From T1SED10-198M sp003554345 [NCBI: Candidatus Sumerlaeota bacterium] (lineage in GTDB: Bacteria; Sumerlaeota; T1SED10-198M), in contig PWGE01000009.1 in assembly GCA_003554345.1 (NCBI GenBank), positions 1-25,715 on the forward strand: 25,715 bases of DNA, read 5' to 3'. The notes beneath the pieces were generated by a model. That model saw only the letters and a list, made by a program, of their open reading frames with translations, was not told the origin of the DNA and ran no database searches. Positions 15,918-22,991 of this stretch are shown in pieces. The position numbers and the translations under genes were made by a program. Position 1 is the first letter of the stretch, and each line of letters starts with the position of its first letter.

Positions 15918-17355
15918 GAGAAAGCCTCCCGAGGTATTCATTGATCAAACTTTTCTGAGATTTGTCGCTACTGCACCAATCTTCAAAGAAAGACAGAAGA
16001 GAGGTGGGATAATTTGACAGAAGATACTGGATAAAATAAGAACGAATAGAATCGTAATCAAAAGAAAGTGAAGATAGATGTTTTTGCTGGTTTTTGAAAA
16101 ACCGAAAAGAAGTTTTAATCTCTTTCTCTTCCAGTAAAGGTGTTTTAGCCATCGGTGTTCTGGGTTTTGGAACAAAAATACCAAACTTGATAGTTATTCG
16201 TTTTGCTTTTCCTGTCTTTTTTGAACACTTTTTCACCATGTTATTCAGTATATGTAAAAAGCGGACAGTGTTGTTATGGGTTTCCTGATTTTCACCGGGC
16301 AATCCTAACATAAAATATAATTTCACTTGCTGTAAACCCCTATAAAATGCCTTTTCTACTATACTAAATATTTTTTCATTTACAATGTTTTTATTCAGAG
16401 AAAAACGCAGGGATTCATCGCCGGTCTCAGGAGCGAGAGTAAGACTCTGTTGTCCGGAATCGACTAAAAGTCCCAGTATTTCCTCATTAATTTCATCCAG
16501 ACGGAGGGAAGAGAAAGAAACCCGATATTGATGTTTACGGGAATAATTAATGAAATCAGTAAGACCTTTCCAGGACCCAATAGCTGAAGAAATGATACCA
16601 ATATTCTTATTGTTTTGCCGGGAGAGGACTTTTTTCACGCTTTTCCAGCTGCATTGACTGAAGGGAAATTGTTGATTCCCGATAAAACAGAAGCGGCAGC
16701 GGTAAGGGCAACCCCTGGTGACTTCAATGAGAAATTTGTTTTTGAAAGTGGTGCAGGGGGTGGTGATTTGGGAATGACGGGGAATAGAGCACCCTGAAGA
16801 TTTTTTTATAATCTCTCGGTAAGGGGGGCTGCACAATATTTCTTGCAGGTTTGCAAGGCGCTCCCAACGGGTATCTCCTTTTAAAAGCGCCTGGATTAAC
16901 CTTGAACCGTACTGTTCTATGTCCCCCGGTAACAAAAAATCAAAACACCCTTTTAGAGGAGAAGGGTTTATATTAATTGCAAGCCCACCTCCAATTATAA
17001 GGGGGTCACTGTTTTTCCGTTTTCTTTTATCAATGGTGATATTCTGTCGATGAAGAAACTCTATAGCTTTAAGATATCCTGGTTCAAAAGGAATGCTGAA
17101 TGCTATTACATCAAATTCGCTGGCCTTTCTTTGATTTTCAAAAGAGTAAGGGAGGGCTTTTTCGTAAAAAAAACGCTCACAATTTATTTCCGGGAAAGAG
17201 TTAAAATATCGATATACTACCTGAAATCCAAGGTTGGACATGGCGGGCTCATAGTTATCCGGGTAGATCAGAGCAATATTGCATGGCAAACCAAAAGGTT
17301 TCTGGATAGTGCCTTTTTCCCTGGTAATAAGATAATGATGACGGGATTCTTTCAT
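15910..17355 (-). CDS. radical SAM enzyme with B12-binding-like N-terminal domain
   Basis: A 481-residue protein. The N-terminal half (about 25-150) resembles the B12-binding-like domain of TIGR03960-type radical SAM proteins: IALIYPDNYEPAMSNLGFQ, then FDVIAFSIPFE and PLIIGGGLAININPSPLKG. The radical SAM domain begins EVTRGCPYRCRFC, with the iron-sulfur cysteines at 216, 220 and 223 (CxxxCxxC). LTLAPETGDESLR (about 311-323) is also typical. It is shorter than the usual 550-620 residues of that family, and no DUF2344 gene, its frequent companion, is adjacent. No cobalamin His motif is evident, so B12 binding is doubtful. The reaction is unknown. It lies seven bases after the GT-C-like gene and overlaps the next gene. 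Confidence 0.87.
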   Translation of the reverse strand: MKESRHHYLITREKGTIQKPFGLPCNIALIYPDNYEPAMSNLGFQVVYRYFNSFPEINCERFFYEKALPYSFENQRKASEFDVIAFSIPFEPGYLKAIEFLHRQNITIDKRKRKNSDPLIIGGGLAININPSPLKGCFDFLLPGDIEQYGSRLIQALLKGDTRWERLANLQEILCSPPYREIIKKSSGCSIPRHSQITTPCTTFKNKFLIEVTRGCPYRCRFCFIGNQQFPFSQCSWKSVKKVLSRQNNKNIGIISSAIGSWKGLTDFINYSRKHQYRVSFSSLRLDEINEEILGLLVDSGQQSLTLAPETGDESLRFSLNKNIVNEKIFSIVEKAFYRGLQQVKLYFMLGLPGENQETHNNTVRFLHILNNMVKKCSKKTGKAKRITIKFGIFVPKPRTPMAKTPLLEEKEIKTSFRFFKNQQKHLSSLSFDYDSIRSYFIQYLLSNYPTSLLSFFEDWCSSDKSQKSLINEYLGRLSHV

Positions 17356-17362
17356 GCGTCTG

Positions 17363-18823
17363 CTATTTTTTCTGTCCGGGAAATGAAGAGTCAGACAGAT
17401 TTTTTACAGTCAAGATTAAAAAAAAGAATACAAGGATAATATTCAGAAGCGGTGGAATCATTCTATACCATGGTAATGCGGGCGAAAGGGCGAGATGATA
17501 CCACCAGACATCGATATATCCATTACGGATAAGCCAGAGGTGGCCTGCAAGAGCTGATTGGTCCGGCACAAATAAAGACTGGTAAAACTGATGTGGTGAA
17601 AGATTTTTATAAGATATGAGATAGTAAAGATGGTAATCCATAAAGGAGGCGATACTACCGAGAAATTGGATAAAAAAACCGCTGATTGCTGTGATAATAA
17701 AGAGGGATTTTTGTTTCAGATTTTGCAGGGGATAGAGCAGGAACGCCACTCCCAGGAGAGGCACACATAGATATATATGACGGGGGCCCCAGTCCCAGCC
17801 ACCGGCCCAGTTTTGCCAGGCACTGTAAAATACAAAATAGATGATAACGGTAGCTATAAGAAAGTAAAAGAGCGGGCAGGAAAGCTTCTTTTTTAAAACA
17901 GGCAGGGTGAAAAGAGCGGGAATAAGAACCGGGGAGTAAAGGAAAAGGCTTCGTCCTGTGGAAAAAAGGAAACCGTAAATGCTGATGAGAAGAGGAGCGG
18001 AAAAAGCGATGCCTTCTTCTTGTGCCTCATAGCCGGTAATGAAAGGATTTCCATGATGCCGGTAATTTAAGTAAAGTATGAACGAACCAAATAGAATGAT
18101 GATAAAGGTGGTGAGACTGATTTTTCTCCATTCATGCCATCCCGCTTTTTTTAAGAAAAACAATAAAAAAAGAAAGGCCCACAGTAAACTATCCTGCCGT
18201 ACCCATAAGGCGATACCGGTAAGTATACCTGTAGAAACGGCAATTTTCCAGCTTATGGGGGTAAGCATGAAATAGAAAACCATTAAAAAGAGCAAGCCGA
18301 CCGCTGGCTCACTGAAGTAAGTCCGGCTGTACGGGAAAATAAAAGAGGCGCAAAGAAAAATAACCGTCATTGTAATGCTGCGCAAATGATTTCCTGTTAA
18401 TTTTATACCGATAAGGTAAAGCACCACTCCCATAAGTCCGAAAACGATGTGATTGAATAAGGAGACCCAGTGTCTAAGCCAGAAATGGCGTAATTCGGGA
18501 GGGTGAAAACGCTGGGTATCATGTCTGTAGACGTTTAACAGGTTTTCAGAAAGCAGCGGATAGGTTGCCTGGCCGATAAGGTATAGAGGGATAGATAAAA
18601 CTGAAATGCCCGGTCCATACTGGGGATATTCCTGGCCATCCTTGCCGGTCATAGTGCCGAATCCATGAACGGGTTCGATGGCAAAAGATTGTTCTGTTAC
18701 CAGACTTTCAGTGAGACGGAATCTGATTTCATCATCTTGAGGAAAAAAATGGCCACTATGAAAAAGAAGGGAGTAGAAAAAGAGGAAAAAAAAGAGCAAA
18801 ACTGATAACCTGGTTGGAGTCAT
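17363..18823 (-). CDS. GT-C-fold membrane glycosyltransferase-like protein
   Basis: A 486-residue polytopic protein with about ten to eleven membrane helices. The first external loop contains FFPQDDEIRFRL, with adjacent acidic residues at 30-32, the position and type of catalytic acid found in GT-C enzymes (PMT/ArnT family). A later loop, WAGGWDWGPRHI, matches the GG..WGPRY-type motif common in bacterial members. Such enzymes move sugars from polyprenyl-phosphate donors to lipids or proteins on the outer face of the membrane. Donor and acceptor are unknown. The start at 18823 has no clear ribosome binding site; with a gap of only eight bases from the receiver gene, coupling is likely. Confidence 0.78.
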   Translation of the reverse strand: MTPTRLSVLLFFFLFFYSLLFHSGHFFPQDDEIRFRLTESLVTEQSFAIEPVHGFGTMTGKDGQEYPQYGPGISVLSIPLYLIGQATYPLLSENLLNVYRHDTQRFHPPELRHFWLRHWVSLFNHIVFGLMGVVLYLIGIKLTGNHLRSITMTVIFLCASFIFPYSRTYFSEPAVGLLFLMVFYFMLTPISWKIAVSTGILTGIALWVRQDSLLWAFLFLLFFLKKAGWHEWRKISLTTFIIILFGSFILYLNYRHHGNPFITGYEAQEEGIAFSAPLLISIYGFLFSTGRSLFLYSPVLIPALFTLPVLKKKLSCPLFYFLIATVIIYFVFYSAWQNWAGGWDWGPRHIYLCVPLLGVAFLLYPLQNLKQKSLFIITAISGFFIQFLGSIASFMDYHLYYLISYKNLSPHQFYQSLFVPDQSALAGHLWLIRNGYIDVWWYHLALSPALPWYRMIPPLLNIILVFFFLILTVKNLSDSSFPGQKK

Positions 18824-18831
18824 AAGGTGTT

Positions 18832-19965
18832 TTAATTAAAAAAGCCTGTCTGAAAGATAAGAAAATAAAAGCCAAAAATGAGACCGCCTACCACCAGAAC
18901 GTTAAAAAAGGACTGAATTAAGACTGCCAGCGTGAGCTTCTTTCGTAATAATGGGGCAAAACGGGTTTCAACCATATCCCGGATCATTTGTTCTGATACT
19001 TTTTGTACTTCGAAAGGAAGTATATTAGAAATACTTTTTTTTACGGCCATTTCGGATAAAGATGGGAGCTTGGTATCAGCAACTCTGTTAACAGATTGGT
19101 CTGCCACTTCTTCAACCAGATTGACCAGCCTGTTACTTATCTCAGGAACAACATTTTTGGTGGCTTCTTCTACTTCACTTCTGGCCTGGTGCGGTAACAT
19201 GTCTTCCAGATGGTGGCGTATTTTTTCATGGGCTAATTCCGGGATAATCATGGCAGAAGCATTTTTAACTGCTTTTTCAGTACTTTCAGCGAGGATTTCG
19301 TCCAGTTGTTCGACTATCCGCCGGTCTACCATATTTTCTATCATTGATTCTGCTACGTGTTTGACTGTTGAACGAACCAGTTCCTGCTCTTTTTTTTCAG
19401 AAAGGTTGCAAACCATATTATTAACTTCTTCATCTGCCTTTTGAGAGACAATTTTAACAATTTGTTGCAATGATTTTTCAGCAATAATACGTGTTCTTTT
19501 ATCAACGGCTTCTTGAATTGCTTCCTCGGCAATTAATTGGATGTGATTTTCTGCAGCTTCCCGCAAATAAATTTCTGCGCGTTTTTTGATGTGCTTTTCT
19601 TCCAGAATGTTATTTATCTTGGAAATAAGATCCTGCTGATCAAATGGTTTGAGAATGTAACCATCTGCGCCACCCATGTTTTGAGAATAACGTTCATACA
19701 CTTCATCTTCATCCACCAGCAACATAACAGGCAACTCAAATGTTTTTTTGTGGTTTTTGAGCATCTTACAGATTTCTTCACTGTTTTCACCGCTGAGATT
19801 GCTGTCCAGAAGAATGAGGTCGATGTCCTGAATATCAGGATGTGTGATTGTTGCCAGTCCATTTGTTGCTCCGGAGACTCTGAATCCTGCACTTGCTAAC
19901 ATTTCCTGGGTTGTTTCTACAACCGACAGGTTGTCGTCTATGAGTAGAATATGTTCAAAAGCCAT
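18832..19965 (-). CDS. tail-anchored response-regulator-like protein with long helical region
   Basis: A 377-residue protein. Residues 1-120 form a receiver domain: acidic pair Asp10-Asp11, phospho-acceptor Asp54 in LILLDSNLSG, and Lys106 in LKPF. The usual Thr/Ser of the switch position is Val84 (LPVMLLVDED), so signalling may be atypical. Residues 125-340 are almost all predicted amphipathic helix with loosely repeated units (for example IIPELAHEKIRHHLEDML, then VVPEISNRLVNLVEEVA). The protein ends in a hydrophobic span (about 346-371) and five or so residues, so it is likely anchored by its C-terminus with the receiver in the cytoplasm. There is no DNA-binding or enzymatic output domain. 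AGGAG six to eight bases before the ATG fixes the start. It follows the PATAN gene by 18 bases, a family often tied to receiver proteins. Confidence 0.87.
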   Translation of the reverse strand: MAFEHILLIDDNLSVVETTQEMLASAGFRVSGATNGLATITHPDIQDIDLILLDSNLSGENSEEICKMLKNHKKTFELPVMLLVDEDEVYERYSQNMGGADGYILKPFDQQDLISKINNILEEKHIKKRAEIYLREAAENHIQLIAEEAIQEAVDKRTRIIAEKSLQQIVKIVSQKADEEVNNMVCNLSEKKEQELVRSTVKHVAESMIENMVDRRIVEQLDEILAESTEKAVKNASAMIIPELAHEKIRHHLEDMLPHQARSEVEEATKNVVPEISNRLVNLVEEVADQSVNRVADTKLPSLSEMAVKKSISNILPFEVQKVSEQMIRDMVETRFAPLLRKKLTLAVLIQSFFNVLVVGGLIFGFYFLIFQTGFFN

Positions 19966-19983
19966 GGTAATTCTCCTGATTTG

Positions 19984-21342
19984 TTACCAAACCTTTTGTG
20001 GTACCCGGTTTAGTTTCTTTTTATTCAGCCTTTCTAATTCATTTACAAGATCCTGATGCAGTTCTTTGTAAATCTTGCGAACCTTCTCTTCTCCTACTTT
20101 TTGAGTTCCAATCTGATAGATTTCTGAAAGGACCTCATGTAAAGCATGGATAATATCTTCCGTGGTATTGTTGAAAGACTCGACATTATCAGGGATAAAA
20201 ATCCTTAACCGCTCATATTTATGCCACTCCAGACCTTCACTTCCAAACTTGACGATATCAATTCGGGGATATTGCCGGATTTTTTCTTTCCAGAGATTGA
20301 TATATAATAAATGATCATCATCAGATTCAATGAACTCCGGAATCTGGGCTAAGTTGCCAAAGAAAAGATTATTGAAAAGAATGCAAACCCCGACAGAAGT
20401 TTGAATATTGTACTTATCGATTGGAAACCCTGTGTTTTTTTCATTAGAATTGTTGGAAAATCCAGCTAACTGCAGTAGTTTCTTGAAAGATAATCCCTTT
20501 TCTTTTACATTTTGTTTTTTCTGTTGAGCGATCTCTTCTGGCTTGAGTGGTTTCTGAGAAGGGTCTGCATAGGCTTCTTTTTCCATTCTTTTACTGTATA
20601 AGTCAAATTCAAAGAGATTTTGGGGACGGATCAGATCCAGCTTGATAAGGTTAAACAGGGCCCGATATAATTCGTATCTACTGGCATTATGGAGTTGTAA
20701 CAGGGAGTGGACTGAAAGCTTGCCCGAAATGAGTGAAAAAACCTTCCATTCGTTTAAAGAAAGATTAATGTTGTAGAAAAAAGTACTATCAACTTCTTTG
20801 TTGGCAAATATTAAATCTTCACTGTAAATTTCGGAAAGAAACTTGACCCATTCCTGACTTCTCCGGTTTCCTTCTATTACCAGAGGTTCTACTTCTATGG
20901 AAAGAGATGGGAAAAGACCGGGGTTTAATGTGTTGAGATTGTCAAATTTAAACTCGCCATTCTTAAAGCGAAATAAATCAAGAATTTCTTCTTCCAGGTA
21001 TAACCGTATAAAACTATTCAGTTCTTTTTCTGTTACAAAGCCATTCTTAATAACGAGTTCAGCCAGTGCTTGTGTATTAATAGAGTTTTCATCCATATTG
21101 TGATCATCAAGAAGATGTTTATAAGAGTTGTAAGATAGTTTTTCCTGGTGGAAAAGAATCTCTTTTAAGGGCAAAGGTTCTTCATTAGTGGTAAGAAAAG
21201 CAATGTTACCGTTATCAAAGTACACCTTAACCTTTCCTTTTTTTTCCAGGTTAAGGTTGCAGATGCCGGTAAGTTTTGAACTGGCTATGAACTGAAATAT
21301 TTCTGTAATATCAAAGGAAGAGATGCTGCCTTCAAGTTCCAT
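19984..21342 (-). CDS. PATAN/DUF4388 domain protein
   Basis: A 452-residue, probably cytoplasmic protein. The N-terminus MELEGSISSFDITEIFQFI followed by SSKLTGICNLNL and VYFDNGNIAFLTT (1-52) is the PATAN/DUF4388 signature. The second half of that module (about 83-137) includes LVIKNGFVTEKELNSFI and ILDLFRFKNGEFKFD. Residues 194-240 resemble the winged-helix-like repeat that follows in many members (SLNEWKVFSLISGKLSVHSLL). The last 180 residues (about 260-452) are not recognised and end in a basic coiled-coil-like helix. PATAN proteins are thought to be adaptors in two-component and gliding/motility signalling. The adjacent receiver gene supports this. The start lies six bases after the upstream gene, with GGTGGTG as a ribosome binding site. 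Confidence 0.85.
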   Translation of the reverse strand: MELEGSISSFDITEIFQFIASSKLTGICNLNLEKKGKVKVYFDNGNIAFLTTNEEPLPLKEILFHQEKLSYNSYKHLLDDHNMDENSINTQALAELVIKNGFVTEKELNSFIRLYLEEEILDLFRFKNGEFKFDNLNTLNPGLFPSLSIEVEPLVIEGNRRSQEWVKFLSEIYSEDLIFANKEVDSTFFYNINLSLNEWKVFSLISGKLSVHSLLQLHNASRYELYRALFNLIKLDLIRPQNLFEFDLYSKRMEKEAYADPSQKPLKPEEIAQQKKQNVKEKGLSFKKLLQLAGFSNNSNEKNTGFPIDKYNIQTSVGVCILFNNLFFGNLAQIPEFIESDDDHLLYINLWKEKIRQYPRIDIVKFGSEGLEWHKYERLRIFIPDNVESFNNTTEDIIHALHEVLSEIYQIGTQKVGEEKVRKIYKELHQDLVNELERLNKKKLNRVPQKVW

Positions 21343-21348
21343 AATATT

Positions 21349-22656
21349 TCACCACCATTCTAATTCAGTTAATGCTCGTTGCTGGGCTTCATGGAGAGCC
21401 TGTTCAGGAGTAAGGGTAAGATTGAGCGACTTTTCCACAGCAGAACGAATAAAAGGCCGTATATTAGCCCAGTAATGGGCTCTGGGATCGTAATTCCCCA
21501 TTTCAAATTGTGATATCACAGCCTTATAAGCCGGGAAATCCTCAACATATTCCTCAAGTTCAGGTGTTTCCAGTACTGAATACCGGACAGGGGTGTAACC
21601 GGTTTCAATAGCCCATTTGAGATTATTTTCTTTATTGGTAAGGAATTTCAGGAACTCCCAGGCGTATTCCTGGACACGGGCACTGCGGGTATCCAGAATT
21701 CCTACATTTGTGCCCTCAAATAAAGTGGCTCGCTTTTTGTTACCAGGCATGGGGTAGGCCCCCCATTCAAAACGCATGGTACCATCGTCCCGTCGTAATG
21801 CTCTTTCAATAAAAGGTATGCCTGCAGAGCTTCCATAAAACATGCTTATGCGGCCTGTGCCAAAGAGTTGGCTCAGGTATCCCCTCTCCTGGAGTGAAAC
21901 ATTTTGGTTGTGGACAAGATCCACGATAAACTCCAGGGCTTCTATTGCTTCCGGGGAATTGAGCTGGGGCTGGCCTTCTTCGTCAAGGTACTGCCCGCCA
22001 TTCTGGTAAAGATACAGGGAAAAAGTGGCTTCTACAGGTCTTATACCCAGTCCAAATTGGTCGATCCGGTTGTTACCCGTCAAGTCCCTGGTGAGTTTCC
22101 TTCCGGCTTCTAATTTGTCTTCCCATGTGGTAGGAACTTCATCTATGCCCGCTTCCTGGAAATGATCTTTATTGACAAAAAAGACATAACTGCTTTTATT
22201 AAAAGGGAGGGTATAAAGTTTATCATCCCATGAATTATTCGATATAAATATGTCTATGAAGTCATCTAAGTCTTCCTGGAATTCAGGATCTTCATCGACA
22301 AACTTTTGAAGAGGTTGAATGGCGTCAGCTTCTATAAAAAGACTTGTCCATGTTTCATACATCTGGGTGATGACGGGAGGGTTTCCTGCCTGGATAGAAG
22401 CTATGAGTTTCTGATTCAAAGATCCGTAAGCTCCCTGATAAACAGGGATGATCTCTACTTCTTCCTGTTGTTCGTTGAAATCATCAGCGATTTCCCGGAG
22501 GAGTTCACCATGATCACCAGCCATGGAATGCCAGAATTCTATGCGTATTCGGCGGCCCTCATATTCGGAAGTCATATCCCCGCATGAAAAACAGAAAATG
22601 GTAAGGACGGCACATAAAAAAGTTAAACGTATCGAAACTTTCCAGAATTTCGGCAT
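21349..22656 (-). CDS. ABC transporter solute-binding protein, sugar type (family 1), probable lipoprotein
   Basis: A 435-residue extracellular solute-binding protein of the MalE/UgpB class. Recognisable parts are IRIEFWHSMAGDHGELLREIADDFNEQ (about 37-63), IASIQAGNPPVITQMYE (about 85-101), LPFNKSSYVFFVNKDHF (about 149-165), and the late TNKENNLKWAIETGYTPVR region. The signal sequence ends FCFSC, with Cys25 as probable lipidation site; Cys at -3 departs from the usual Leu, a looseness known in spirochaetes. Membrane-permease and ATPase genes are missing around it, so it either uses a transporter encoded elsewhere or serves as a sensor for the neighbouring PATAN/receiver pair (inference). It lies 44 bases downstream of rpmB. 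Confidence 0.9.
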   Translation of the reverse strand: MPKFWKVSIRLTFLCAVLTIFCFSCGDMTSEYEGRRIRIEFWHSMAGDHGELLREIADDFNEQQEEVEIIPVYQGAYGSLNQKLIASIQAGNPPVITQMYETWTSLFIEADAIQPLQKFVDEDPEFQEDLDDFIDIFISNNSWDDKLYTLPFNKSSYVFFVNKDHFQEAGIDEVPTTWEDKLEAGRKLTRDLTGNNRIDQFGLGIRPVEATFSLYLYQNGGQYLDEEGQPQLNSPEAIEALEFIVDLVHNQNVSLQERGYLSQLFGTGRISMFYGSSAGIPFIERALRRDDGTMRFEWGAYPMPGNKKRATLFEGTNVGILDTRSARVQEYAWEFLKFLTNKENNLKWAIETGYTPVRYSVLETPELEEYVEDFPAYKAVISQFEMGNYDPRAHYWANIRPFIRSAVEKSLNLTLTPEQALHEAQQRALTELEWW

Positions 22657-22700
22657 GCCGCTAAACCACCTTTTGTGTGGAATGAATGCGTGGATAAATA

Positions 22701-22886
22701 TTAGATCTTTTCTACCTTGCCGGCTTTAAGGCAACTTGTACATATATAAGCCTTTTTGGAACGACCGGCTTTTTTAATTTTGATGTGGCGTATATTAGCT
22801 CCAAAAATCCTCTTACGCCGGTTGTTGGAGTGGCTTACATTGTTCCCGATTAATCTTTTTTTACTGCAAATTTCACAAACAGCCAT
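22701..22886 (-). CDS. rpmB: 50S ribosomal protein L28, zinc-binding (Cys4) form
   Basis: A 61-residue protein with the L28 pattern: MAVCEICSKK at the start, GNNVSHSNNRRKR (14-26), and the RKRIFGANIRHIKI core. Two CxxC pairs (Cys4/Cys7 and Cys49/Cys52) make this the zinc-ribbon form. It belongs to the large ribosomal subunit. The start is supported by AAGGAG nine bases upstream. It leads a seven-gene same-strand run; I see no strong terminator between it and the solute-binding protein gene. A pair of 13-base tandem repeats lies upstream. Confidence 0.96.
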   Translation of the reverse strand: MAVCEICSKKRLIGNNVSHSNNRRKRIFGANIRHIKIKKAGRSKKAYICTSCLKAGKVEKI

Positions 22887-22925
22887 AGTATTCTGCTCCT
22901 TCTTTTCTCATTATTAATATAATTT

Positions 22926-22951
22926 TATTGTACAAATTTATTGTGCAAATT
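22926..22951. repeat. two 13-base tandem repeats upstream of rpmB
   Basis: TATTGTACAAATT (22926-22938) is followed directly by TATTGTGCAAATT (22939-22951), differing at one base. Each carries a near-palindromic core, TTGTACAA and TTGTGCAA, 13 bases apart. They lie 40-65 bases before the rpmB start in the 105-base gap and may overlap its promoter. Paired regulator binding is possible but unproven. Confidence 0.45.
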
Positions 22952-22991
22952 GTACCTGAAATTCTTTATTTCTCCACTTAATTTCATGATT

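Noticed and set aside
17050-17439. 129-codon plus-strand frame across the radical SAM start
   Set aside because: It is antisense to the radical SAM and GT-C genes and has no recognisable domain or ribosome binding site.
18932-19444. 170-codon plus-strand frame
   Set aside because: It is antisense to the helical-repeat part of the receiver protein. The length reflects biased codon use on the coding strand, and no ribosome binding site or family match is visible.
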